Below are positions 18,012-26,620 of a DNA stretch of 64,000 nt, piece after piece (the first letter of the stretch is position 1; every line of letters starts with the position of its first letter). The position numbers and the translations under genes were made by a program. The notes under the pieces are model-generated. The model ran no database searches. It saw only the letters and a program-made list of their open reading frames with translations, and was not told where the DNA came from. The stretch comes from REDI01 sp038123735 (GTDB taxonomy: Bacteria; Myxococcota_A; UBA796; GCA-2862545), in assembly GCA_038123735.1 (NCBI GenBank), contig JAYPAP010000002.1, positions 65,402 through 129,401 of the forward strand, read 5' to 3'.

Positions 18012-19037
18012 CTACCACTTGGGATGGATTCGGTGACTCACGAGGCCCCATAGCCCACCAGACAATAGGCCGACCAAGTGTGCAATGTTCGCGATAGGCC
18101 CTGCAACGCCCACCGTTACCGTAGTTCCTAAGTATTGATTGTAGGCTGGCTGTCCGGCAAAGCAGATCAGAAGCCACAGCACCAGGAAGAAGACGGTACC
18201 CGAAGGTAGGCCTAGGCCGCCAAACTTATCCACATAGCTCTTAGCGACGATGTAGCCGAATAGGCCATACAGCACGCCAGATAGCCCGCCCGCAACGGGA
18301 CCGCCGAAGTAAATCCGGCCGAACAACCCGAAATCTCCGCCGTTCAACTCCAGTAAGCCGAGCCCCACCACATACTGACCCAGCACACTCGCCACCCCGG
18401 TCAGCAGGACCAGCCAAGCCAGTTGAGCCGAACCCTTCCGGGTCTCGATCAGGCGGCCGAACATCAAAAACCAATACACGTTGAAGCCGAGGTGAAAGAG
18501 GCCGCCGCTATGCACCAAGACCGGGGAGAGCAGTCGCCAAATTTCTCCGCTCCGAACCGAATGAAGGAAGTTCACCGACCACGGCTCGCCCGCCATCACG
18601 ATGTCCCACTCTTCCACCATCAGCCAGCTCACTCGCTCCGCGGCAGGCAGTTGGGTGATGGCGTCGGCGAGGGCACCCAGACTGCCGATCCCCGCGTAGG
18701 TTGCCGCCACACTCATCGCGATGACGGCGTAGGTCACTAACCCCGATCCACGGCCCCGCGCCGATCTCGCTTCGGGGGAGACCCGCGGCGCTCGCCGAAC
18801 GCGAACTGGCTGGCGCTCAGGAAATCTGCTTCTCGACTGGTCAACCAGGGCCGCAAGCGCGTCGGAGTCCCCCGACTCGCGCCACCGCTCCAAGAGGGAA
18901 CGCGCGGTGTCCAACTGCTCGTCTCGATCCACCCAAACCGATTGTTCATCCACTGAATAGTCGATGTTCGCGCGCGCGAGAACAGTGCCAAACTGCCTCG
19001 CCTCCGGTTCGCTATCCATGGTCACCAGTCGTCGCAT
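18012..19037 (-). CDS. Rhomboid family intramembrane serine protease with N-terminal cytoplasmic domain
   Basis: 341 residues. A roughly 70-residue N-terminal domain (like the GlpG NRho or DUF2007-type region) and a basic linker precede six or seven membrane helices. The catalytic serine sits in GLSG (S253), the catalytic histidine in NIAHLVG (H320), and the oxyanion residues in HLGFN (H182, N186), so the protease should be active. Rhomboids cut single-span membrane proteins. The substrate is unknown, but the neighbouring kinase, which has one membrane span, is a candidate by location only. Divergent from crcB. Confidence 0.9.
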   Translation of the reverse strand: MRRLVTMDSEPEARQFGTVLARANIDYSVDEQSVWVDRDEQLDTARSLLERWRESGDSDALAALVDQSRSRFPERQPVRVRRAPRVSPEARSARGRGSGLVTYAVIAMSVAATYAGIGSLGALADAITQLPAAERVSWLMVEEWDIVMAGEPWSVNFLHSVRSGEIWRLLSPVLVHSGGLFHLGFNVYWFLMFGRLIETRKGSAQLAWLVLLTGVASVLGQYVVGLGLLELNGGDFGLFGRIYFGGPVAGGLSGVLYGLFGYIVAKSYVDKFGGLGLPSGTVFFLVLWLLICFAGQPAYNQYLGTTVTVGVAGPIANIAHLVGLLSGGLWGLVSHRIHPKW

Positions 19038-19144
19038 ACGTAACTGCGCCCTCTTCCAGACCAGGCCGAGGCCCTACTACTCGATCCTGCCCGCGTGGAC
19101 CTATCCTTGACCCACTCACACCACAACCGCCAAGATGACCGGGC

Positions 19145-19501
19145 ATGCAGGTGATGACGCCACTACTGGTCTTTCTCGGGGGCGGCCTTGGAGCTGTGCT
19201 TCGTTGGTCGGTCGGACTCCTCGCCACCGGCTGGTGGGGACCCTGGGTGGCCAATGTGATCGGCAGCTTTCTGCTCGGCGTCATTCTGGCGAGCCCCATC
19301 CAAGAGCAACGCCTCGTCCTCTTTCTCGCGACGGGGGTGATGGGCGGATTCACCACATACTCCAGTTTCAACGCCGAGGTTGTAGACGCCATCTCCCGCG
19401 GGGCATGGGCCCAAGCTGCCCTCCAACTCACCCTGACCCTCACAGCATGTCTGGGCGCCGGTGGATTGGGACTCTGGCTTCCCACGCTTTGGCAGCGGTA
19501 A
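19145..19501 (+). CDS. crcB: CrcB/Fluc fluoride ion channel
   Basis: 118 residues with four membrane helices, matching the family length of 110-130. Conserved points visible are GGGLGAVLRW near residue 11, the NVIGSFLLG segment (about 38-46; the Asn lines the pore) and the GGFTTYSSFNAE motif (about 68-79, with the Phe residues that coordinate fluoride). It forms a dual-topology dimer that exports fluoride. I looked for a fluoride riboswitch in the 108 bases upstream and saw none. An ATG 9 bases further in (19154) is an alternative start. Confidence 0.92.
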   Translation: MQVMTPLLVFLGGGLGAVLRWSVGLLATGWWGPWVANVIGSFLLGVILASPIQEQRLVLFLATGVMGGFTTYSSFNAEVVDAISRGAWAQAALQLTLTLTACLGAGGLGLWLPTLWQR

Positions 19502-19589
19502 GTCCTCGGATCCCCCACCAATTTTTTCTCCCGGCTTGCCGCTCAAGTACCTCGCGAGTACCTTTGTCAGGTCCCTGGGAGGCCAACTG

Positions 19590-20303
19590 ATGGGCGTATT
19601 TCAACGACTTACCAACTTGTGGCGCGGATTTCTCTCGCTCTGGATCTCTGACATCGAGACGCGGAACCCTGAAGCCGTCTACGAAGTCGCGATCGAAGAG
19701 CGCATCAAGAAGCACAAAGAGCTCAAAAAGGCGGTCAGCGGTATCGTCTACCTGCGGAACAAGCTCTCTGCCGATCTCGAAGCCAAAGAGGCGATGCTCA
19801 AGGACGTGATGAATCAGCTCCCCGTCGCCCTCGAAGAGGGTGAAGACGAGGTCGCACTCCACCTGATCCAACAAAAAGACGAGTTGACGACCGAGATCGA
19901 ATCCATTTCGGCTGAGCTTAAGAAGATCTCTTCGCAAGCGGAAGATGCGAAGAAGGGACTGATCAACTTCCAAGCGGAGATCGAGAAGCTCAAGCGCGAA
20001 AAGAACAAGATGATCGCCAAGAAGGCGAACGCCGAAGCCCGCATCCAAATCCAAGAGAGCCTCGATGGCCTCTCCACGGATGCCGACATCAAAGCGCTGG
20101 ACGGTGTGCGGACCCACATCGATAAACTTCAAGCAGAAGCTGACATTGGCTCTGAACTTCAAGGCGATTCTCTCGACACCAAACTCGCCTCGATTCGAGA
20201 AAAAGCAGCGAATGCCTCTGCAAAGAACCAGCTTGAAGCCATGAAAAAACAGCTGGCCGCTAAAAAGGCAGCGGCTGAGGGCAACGTCACGAAGACCATG
20301 TAG
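19590..20303 (+). CDS. pspA: PspA/IM30 family membrane-stress protein
   Basis: 237 residues from ATG 19590, which has GGGAGG 7 bases upstream; an earlier in-frame start lies inside crcB. It opens with an amphipathic helix (MGVFQRLTNLWRGFLSLWI) that binds membranes, then a long, charged coiled coil (about 30-165) as in PspA/Vipp1, the ESCRT-III-like proteins that assemble on damaged inner membranes. The C-terminal quarter is a further helix. I see no PspF regulator or pspBC nearby. It precedes a small unknown protein by 2 bases and the two large membrane glycosyltransferase-like genes. Confidence 0.9.
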   Translation: MGVFQRLTNLWRGFLSLWISDIETRNPEAVYEVAIEERIKKHKELKKAVSGIVYLRNKLSADLEAKEAMLKDVMNQLPVALEEGEDEVALHLIQQKDELTTEIESISAELKKISSQAEDAKKGLINFQAEIEKLKREKNKMIAKKANAEARIQIQESLDGLSTDADIKALDGVRTHIDKLQAEADIGSELQGDSLDTKLASIREKAANASAKNQLEAMKKQLAAKKAAAEGNVTKTM

Positions 20304-20305
20304 TC

Positions 20306-20698
20306 ATGGCGATTGACCTCCACGTCTTGCCCGCCAAGAAAGCCGTCGACGAGCAAGCCTTCGTCGACGCGTGGATGGCGCACGACGATGCGGAGCTCCT
20401 CAGTCAGGTGATCTCAGACGCCATCGAGGCCCGCCGTCCCAAGCTCGCGGCTCGCCTGGTACAACTCATCGGTGAACAGGTGGAGATCGAGCCTGGATCT
20501 GCTCTTGAGCGCGCCCAGCAGGCAGCCAATATGCTGGTCCTCCGCGCAAAGGACATCGAACTCTTCAATGCCCTCGACGAAGCCTGGCGAGAGACCCGCA
20601 AGAATCGCATGCGGCGGATCCGCGCCCGTCAGCGGCTAACCGGGCATAACAAGCAATACACGATACCTCGGGTGGGACGGAATCCGCGCAAGCGTTAG
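20306..20698 (+). CDS. Small basic-tailed protein following pspA, function unknown
   Basis: 130 residues, starting 2 bases after the pspA stop with no Shine-Dalgarno of its own, so translation is probably coupled to pspA. Residues 15-100 are helical and Ala/Glu-rich (AWMAHDDAELLSQVISDAI...). The tail from about 96 is strongly basic (RKNRMRRIRARQR) and could bind nucleic acid or acidic lipid. There is no signal peptide or membrane helix. The tight link suggests a partner of PspA, but I recognise no family. Confidence 0.75.
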   Translation: MAIDLHVLPAKKAVDEQAFVDAWMAHDDAELLSQVISDAIEARRPKLAARLVQLIGEQVEIEPGSALERAQQAANMLVLRAKDIELFNALDEAWRETRKNRMRRIRARQRLTGHNKQYTIPRVGRNPRKR

Positions 20699-20707
20699 CG
20701 GCGCCGC

Positions 20708-23700
20708 GTGAAACGCTTCTTTTCTACCGGGATGATGTGGTTGCTCGGCGGCCTCACGACGGCGACCCTCGCTGGACTGATGCTCGGCCTCGCGCAGCCT
20801 GCGCCCCCTTCGCTATCCGCGGGATGGGTAAGTCTCCTCGTGTCTACCGCGACGTGGGGCGCTGCGCTCATGGCCATCGGCGGCGGCATCGGAAGCGTCA
20901 TTCAAGGCCTTCGGGCACTCACCGCTCAAGACCGAGCTACCGACCGGCCGCCTGAGACCGGGGTGTCTCACCTCGAGCTGGGACTGGTCGTCTTGCTCGC
21001 ATTTGCAGCGATCGGCCTGCAGCTCACCTTGGTGAAGTGGGTGGTTGAAGATGCGGCCATTTCCTTCGCATACGCCAAGCACTTTGCGGCCGGAGACGGG
21101 TGGGTGACCTATCCGGGGGGCGAGCGGGTCGAAGGCTACAGCAACCCGCTGTGGACCGTGCTCCTCTCCGCCTTCTACGTCTTCGGAATCAGTGGTTTTA
21201 CCAGCAATAAGATCATCGCGGCGGCCTGCGCAGCGGCGACGGTTCCAGCCGTCTGGAGCATCACGCGATTCGCCAGGCCCAAGTACGAAGATCCGACTCG
21301 GCTCATCGCGGTCATCCTGCTCGTCGGCTCAGCGCAATTCACCATCTGGGGCGCAGGCGGCCTCGAGAACAGTCTGCTCAACGTCCTTATCGCACTCGCC
21401 GTCTGGCGTTCGCTCCACGAGACCCAGCGTGGCGGTGCCCCATGGTCGGCCCTTCTATGGCTCGGCGTGACCCTGACCCGTCCCGAGGGTATTCTCTACG
21501 CCGCCATCGGCGGATTCTGGACGATGCTCGCCCGCCTACGCGGTCGACCCGAGGAGGGTTGGCCCCCATCCATCACCACCTGGTGGCGTCGAATTCGGCC
21601 GACCATCGTGTGGTTAGCCCTCTTCTTTATTCCGTTTTTCCTCTACCAATGGTGGCACTACTGGTATTTCGCATGGGAATTGCCCAACACGTACTATGCG
21701 AAAAAGGCGAATCCAGGCAAGGCCTTCGAGCCCTTCACTTGGACTCGAAAAGGCTGGAAATATCTCCGTGACTGGGCACATCATCTGGGTCACGTCTATC
21801 TGTGGCCCGTGTATCTGGCCGGCAGCGTAGGAACCCGAGGTTGGCGTGCCTGGACATGCGTGGCCGGCGCGGTCGTCGTCGGCTTTTTCCTCCTCGATCC
21901 TGTTGAACTCGGATTTCACGACCTTCTATACACCCGAACCTGGTGGATCCATGCACGGGTGATCACCCTGAGCATCGCGCTCACGGTGCCCGCCCTGCTC
22001 GCGATCGGCCGTCGGGGCTGGCAGGTGGTGGGCATGTGCCAATCGCTGGCATTTGCGGCCCTATTCTTCGCAGTCTACGCCGGTGGCGACTGGATGAATG
22101 GATTCCGCTGGATGGCTACATTTGCCGCCCCAGGCGCCATCTTATTGGCACTAGGCATTACCGAGATCGCCTCCGTGTTCCAGCCCCTCGACCGGGATCG
22201 CCCGCTTCTCACCGCCATACTCGGCCTGGGGGCCGCCGGTCTGGTCACTCTGGCGAGCGCAGTGGCATTCTGGCAGGTTTACCTCCCTCATTCGTACCGG
22301 CTCGGGTTGGTAGAAGACTTAGGTATTCGCCAGATCACACCATGGGTATTGCTGGGTGGAATCGTGCTCATCCTGCTCGGGATCGTCCTTGGATTGATCG
22401 GACAGCCCCGTCGTTCCCATGAACATCGCTGGGGCTCAGCGGTCTGGACCATCTCATTCGTCTTGGTCGTTATCGCCGTTGTTCCAAACATCACCCGTCT
22501 CGACCGCTTCATCGCCCGCCCGACCACCTCCCCATGGAGTGTCAAACGCAGGGTCGACTACATGAATCAGGTGCAGCGCAAGCTGCATTTGCTCCATCGG
22601 CCGACCACCATGGACGTGGACATGGGCGCCAATATGTACTGGTCTGACGATAAGATCGTGGACATCGCTGGCCTCGTGGATGTGTCGATGGGGCACCACT
22701 GGTTCGACCGCCCCTTCGTTCAGGCCTACATCTTTGACCTGAAAAAGCCCGATTTTGCCCATGTCCATGGTGGATGGGCCTCGACGAGTAAGCTCACCAC
22801 CTATCCGGACTGGGAAGAGCACTATCTAGAGATCCCGCCATACCCACAAGGTCGAACCACCCACCCAGGTAACCATATTCGAAAGTCTCTTCTGCTCGGC
22901 CAACCTGGGGACGTTGCCGACCCGCGCCGCACCGAGTTCTCCGGTGAGTTTCGGCTCGAGTTCTTGAACGTGGCCGGCGATCGCTCATCGCCTGGCCGCC
23001 GGATGTACGTTGAGGTGGGTATGTCCGCCCTTCGTGCGTTCTCCAAAGGTGAAAATGCCAGGATCATCCTGTTCCTTTCCGATGATGCCGGCGAGGTCGT
23101 CCAGTCCTGGGAAGTGCCACCGGGCTTTGACTACTATAAGCCCGAGTCTTGGTCTGCCGATGAGGTGGTGGTCTCCCGCGTGAGTCTCCCGATCGCTGAA
23201 GACACGCCTTTGTCCACGTATCACCTTGGTATCGCGCTGGTCCGTGACCCTCAGGGGACCCTCATTCCCGCCTCCCAAGGCCCGAGCCAACCGCACTGGC
23301 TCACCGGCGAAGCACGCTTTGATAACGCCGTCACCATCGTCTCCGCAGACGCCCTCGACACCTTCGCCACCGGCCTGGTCGACGATGCCGCAGCAGCCGC
23401 CGAGGCAGGCCAGTGTGACTCAGCCATAAAGCTCTGGGAGAGCGCACTTCGCGTCACCACATGGACCGACGTCCTCACCCCGCGTCGCCACCCGATGCAC
23501 CAGACCATCGCCGCATGCTGGGCCCGAGATGCCATCACCCACGCGGACGTCTCCGAACAGGTCGCTTCGTTCCAGCGCGCCCTCGAATACGATCATCGTA
23601 CGCCGACCGAGCGACAGGCTCGCGAGAACCTAGCGGCCACCCTCGTGGCGCAAGGACTGGAATATCGCGACCAAAAACGCTGGGCAGACGCCCATCACGT

Positions 23701-23812
23701 CTTCGAGCAGGCCTTGGCGATCCGGCCATCGCTCTCCTGGGCTCGCCGCTGGGCCCTCGAAGCGCAAGACTGCCATTTAGGCATTCGGAAAGATGAGCAT
23801 CAATGTATGTGA
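20708..23812 (+). CDS. GT-C type membrane glycosyltransferase-like protein with C-terminal TPR-like region (paralogue A)
   Basis: 1034 residues. Two extra N-terminal helices precede a multi-spanning membrane domain of about ten helices (90-600). The first periplasmic loop holds an acidic motif (E114-D115 in VVEDAAISFAYAKHFAAGD) followed by ERVEGYSNPLWT; this is the layout of AftB-like arabinofuranosyltransferases, where the acidic residues bind metal and the polyprenyl-phosphate donor. The C-terminal 430 residues are periplasmic: a segment shared with the next gene (DVDMGA...VDIAGLVDV.MGHHWFDRP), a beta domain, and a TPR-like helical tail. It probably transfers a sugar to an envelope polymer or protein; donor and acceptor are unknown. 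Start taken at GTG 20708; an ATG at 20732 is an alternative. Confidence 0.8.
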   Translation: MKRFFSTGMMWLLGGLTTATLAGLMLGLAQPAPPSLSAGWVSLLVSTATWGAALMAIGGGIGSVIQGLRALTAQDRATDRPPETGVSHLELGLVVLLAFAAIGLQLTLVKWVVEDAAISFAYAKHFAAGDGWVTYPGGERVEGYSNPLWTVLLSAFYVFGISGFTSNKIIAAACAAATVPAVWSITRFARPKYEDPTRLIAVILLVGSAQFTIWGAGGLENSLLNVLIALAVWRSLHETQRGGAPWSALLWLGVTLTRPEGILYAAIGGFWTMLARLRGRPEEGWPPSITTWWRRIRPTIVWLALFFIPFFLYQWWHYWYFAWELPNTYYAKKANPGKAFEPFTWTRKGWKYLRDWAHHLGHVYLWPVYLAGSVGTRGWRAWTCVAGAVVVGFFLLDPVELGFHDLLYTRTWWIHARVITLSIALTVPALLAIGRRGWQVVGMCQSLAFAALFFAVYAGGDWMNGFRWMATFAAPGAILLALGITEIASVFQPLDRDRPLLTAILGLGAAGLVTLASAVAFWQVYLPHSYRLGLVEDLGIRQITPWVLLGGIVLILLGIVLGLIGQPRRSHEHRWGSAVWTISFVLVVIAVVPNITRLDRFIARPTTSPWSVKRRVDYMNQVQRKLHLLHRPTTMDVDMGANMYWSDDKIVDIAGLVDVSMGHHWFDRPFVQAYIFDLKKPDFAHVHGGWASTSKLTTYPDWEEHYLEIPPYPQGRTTHPGNHIRKSLLLGQPGDVADPRRTEFSGEFRLEFLNVAGDRSSPGRRMYVEVGMSALRAFSKGENARIILFLSDDAGEVVQSWEVPPGFDYYKPESWSADEVVVSRVSLPIAEDTPLSTYHLGIALVRDPQGTLIPASQGPSQPHWLTGEARFDNAVTIVSADALDTFATGLVDDAAAAAEAGQCDSAIKLWESALRVTTWTDVLTPRRHPMHQTIAACWARDAITHADVSEQVASFQRALEYDHRTPTERQARENLAATLVAQGLEYRDQKRWADAHHVFEQALAIRPSLSWARRWALEAQDCHLGIRKDEHQCM

Positions 23813-23842
23813 TACTCCCGCGACACCGAGGAGCATAGCCAC

Positions 23843-26620
23843 GTGATCGCCAGGATTGCACAACCGATCCTCTCCCATTGGGATGGAGCCACCGATCTAG
23901 AACGACGAGAGCTCACCGTCGTCGCCATCGCCGCGATCCTCTTTCTCATTCACCTGGCCTGGTACAGCCACTGGTTCATCGAAGATGCGGCCATCTCGTT
24001 CGCTTATGCCCGAAACTTCGCCAATGGCGAGGGATTCGCCTCCTATTCAGGCGGGGAGATCGTCGAAGGATTCTCCAACCCCACCTGGACGCTGCTCCTC
24101 GCAGCCCTGGATTGGCTGGGGGTCACCCCCTGGGTCGGCTCCAAGCTGGCAGCGGCGGTCATCGGCATCATCGGCCTGCCCTTCGCATGGCGCTGGGCTC
24201 GCGCGATTATCGGACCACGAAACGACCTGGCTGCAACCTGGGTGCCGGTCCTCCTCGCCATCTCCCCCCAATACGTCGCCTGGGCCGCAAGCGGTCTTGA
24301 AAACTGCATCATTACCACCTGCATGGCCGGCGGAGGTGCGCTTCTTCTCCGCGAACTCGCCAATCCGAACCGCGTGCCGTGGTCGGCGCTATGTTGGGGT
24401 ATCCTATCCATCAGTCGCCCGGAAGCCCCGGTATACGCCGCAATCGCCGGCATAGTTGGACTCGGGAGCGCCCTGATCACCCACGGTCTCGGCCCTACAC
24501 TCCACTGGGCATGGCGCTGGGGCATCCTGTGCGCTGCACCGTTTTTTTCGTGGCATCTCTACGCCTATTGGACGTTCGCCTGGGAGGCGCCGAACACCTA
24601 CTTCGCCAAGCTCCATGACGATGTGCGATTCCAGCCATGGTATTGGTCAGGGAATAAGGCACGATCATGGGGGTATATCAGGCGATACGCCCAGGGGTAT
24701 GGGCACGGATATCTGCTGTGGCTGTATGCGCTGGGGCAGAGTGGATTTTCAGGCCTTCGCGGCAAGGTGGCAGGCGTCGGCACCATCGGCATGTACGTGC
24801 TGCTCTTACCTGGCATCGTGTGGCTCTGGGCCGTGTGGGGAGAAGCCCCTCTCGAAGGGTTACTCGCGGTATTCGCCAAGGACGGAGACCTCCCTCTGTG
24901 GCCCTTCGCCAAGGACCCCACGTGGTTGCAGACCACCCGGATCTTGACCCTCCTCGCCATTGGGATCGTAGGTCCAGCCATCGGCTGGGGCCGCCCGGGA
25001 GCGGTGGGGCGTACCCTCGCGTGGTGGCTCACCGCTTTCGCGATCTTCTTCGCAATTTATGCAGGTGGCGACTGGATGAAGGGGATGCGTTGGTTCAACA
25101 TGTGCTGCGTCCCACTCACCATTCTATTGGTCGACGCCGTCGTCCAAGGTCTGGATGCTCTCCACGAGCGCGGCTGGGATGGCTGGCAGCCTTATGTGGT
25201 CGGCACCTTGCCTTTAAGCATTGTTTCTGGCCTCATGCTCTTTCAGACCGTCGAGGTGATCCGCGCCCCAGACACGAGCCCCTACGATGTGAGGCGCCGC
25301 GTTCTCTACGGCCAAGAGCTTATGGCGCGTCTCGACGTAGAACGACCGGTATTCTTGGACGTGGACATGGGGGCCCATCAATGGTTTGCAGGCCCGGAAA
25401 GCCCCATTGTAGACGTCGCGGGGTTGATCGACGTCCCGATGGGTCACCACAAATGGCAACGCCCCTTCGTCGAGGAATATGTGTTCGACGAGCGCCGCCC
25501 GCATGTGCTCCACCTCCATGGCGGATGGGCCCGCCGAACCCGGATCACCGGGAGCAAGCGATTCTCAGATGAATACCTGAAAGTCGCTGACTTTCCCGCA
25601 TCTCGTCGCGTCATGCATGTGGGCAATCACGTGCGCCGGGACCTCGTATTCGTGCCGAAGTTCGTGCCAAATGCCGACAGACGTGTGGCGTTTGAGGGAG
25701 GGTTTGGCCTCTTCCACTGGGACATTCCCTCACCCGAGATCACCCCAGGAGAGGTCCTCACCATGGAAGTGTGGTGGGAGCACCTGAGCAGCGCCCCGCG
25801 GCATGTGAGACCGATCGTATTTCTCTCCTCGAAAGAGCGGGGAGTCATATGGTCAAAGGAGCTGCCTCCTGCCTACGATTGGCGACAACCCGCCGATTGG
25901 GACACCGATGAATTGACGCGCGGCGTGCACCGTCTGACCCTTCCAGACGGCCTTCCTACCGGCACCTTTGACCTAGGACTCGTCGTCACCACCGCTCGGG
26001 GGGTGCGCATGCCCGTCGGATTGCCCACGCAAGCCACGCCGCGATTCTTGAAGGGAGAAGTTCGATGGCCGCAAGCCGTCACCGTGCGCGAGCCCCAGGT
26101 CCAGCGCGCCGACAACGAAGCCCTCGCCGCGTCCATCCTCGCTTCGGATGGCACGTGCACATCCAAGGCCGAGACCTACGAGCGCCTTCGCAAGCGCATT
26201 TCTCGCCTTTGTGCCTGGTGGGGCGCGCAGCGACCCCGACTCCGAGACGCCATCGGTCTGTGCTGGGCGCAGATGCTCCACGACGAGAGCACGAGCGGCC
26301 CACCCGATGCCGCGAGCGAGCGGTATGAACGCTTGGGAGAACTCGGCAACCAAGCCCGTTGGTGGGCCCATCTACACCCCGAGGTACGCCAAGTCACCGT
26401 GGAGGTCGCACAACGGCTTCGCGACAGATCCCGGCGTGCCGAGGCAACAAGTAATATCGAACTTGCCTATCAGCTTGGGCGGGTCGCCATGGAGCTTCAC
26501 CCGCAAGACCCTTGGGCGCGCCGGCGGCAAGAACGCCTGCGAGATAGTCGACATAACATCGATAAGACACCGTCTTTGTCGGACCGACTCTATGACGCTT
26601 TGGGATGGGACCGCCCATGA
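23843..26620 (+). CDS. GT-C type membrane glycosyltransferase-like protein (paralogue B)
   Basis: 925 residues from GTG 23843, with GAGGAG upstream. It is a clear paralogue of the preceding protein: FIEDAAISFAYARNFANGE (acidic motif E47-D48), EIVEGFSNPTWT, YAGGDWMKGMRWFN, then DVDMGA, VDVAGLIDVPMGHHKWQRP and LHLHGGWARR. It lacks the two extra N-terminal helices. It has roughly ten to twelve membrane helices and a 400-residue periplasmic C-terminus ending in helical TPR-like units. It is thus likely another polyprenyl-phosphate-sugar dependent glycosyltransferase acting outside the inner membrane. The stop overlaps the start of the cytochrome gene (ATGA), so the two are probably co-translated. 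Confidence 0.8.
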   Translation: MIARIAQPILSHWDGATDLERRELTVVAIAAILFLIHLAWYSHWFIEDAAISFAYARNFANGEGFASYSGGEIVEGFSNPTWTLLLAALDWLGVTPWVGSKLAAAVIGIIGLPFAWRWARAIIGPRNDLAATWVPVLLAISPQYVAWAASGLENCIITTCMAGGGALLLRELANPNRVPWSALCWGILSISRPEAPVYAAIAGIVGLGSALITHGLGPTLHWAWRWGILCAAPFFSWHLYAYWTFAWEAPNTYFAKLHDDVRFQPWYWSGNKARSWGYIRRYAQGYGHGYLLWLYALGQSGFSGLRGKVAGVGTIGMYVLLLPGIVWLWAVWGEAPLEGLLAVFAKDGDLPLWPFAKDPTWLQTTRILTLLAIGIVGPAIGWGRPGAVGRTLAWWLTAFAIFFAIYAGGDWMKGMRWFNMCCVPLTILLVDAVVQGLDALHERGWDGWQPYVVGTLPLSIVSGLMLFQTVEVIRAPDTSPYDVRRRVLYGQELMARLDVERPVFLDVDMGAHQWFAGPESPIVDVAGLIDVPMGHHKWQRPFVEEYVFDERRPHVLHLHGGWARRTRITGSKRFSDEYLKVADFPASRRVMHVGNHVRRDLVFVPKFVPNADRRVAFEGGFGLFHWDIPSPEITPGEVLTMEVWWEHLSSAPRHVRPIVFLSSKERGVIWSKELPPAYDWRQPADWDTDELTRGVHRLTLPDGLPTGTFDLGLVVTTARGVRMPVGLPTQATPRFLKGEVRWPQAVTVREPQVQRADNEALAASILASDGTCTSKAETYERLRKRISRLCAWWGAQRPRLRDAIGLCWAQMLHDESTSGPPDAASERYERLGELGNQARWWAHLHPEVRQVTVEVAQRLRDRSRRAEATSNIELAYQLGRVAMELHPQDPWARRRQERLRDSRHNIDKTPSLSDRLYDALGWDRP

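Noticed and set aside
19038..19144. Fluoride riboswitch before crcB
   Set aside because: The conserved fluoride-aptamer blocks are not visible in the 108-base interval.
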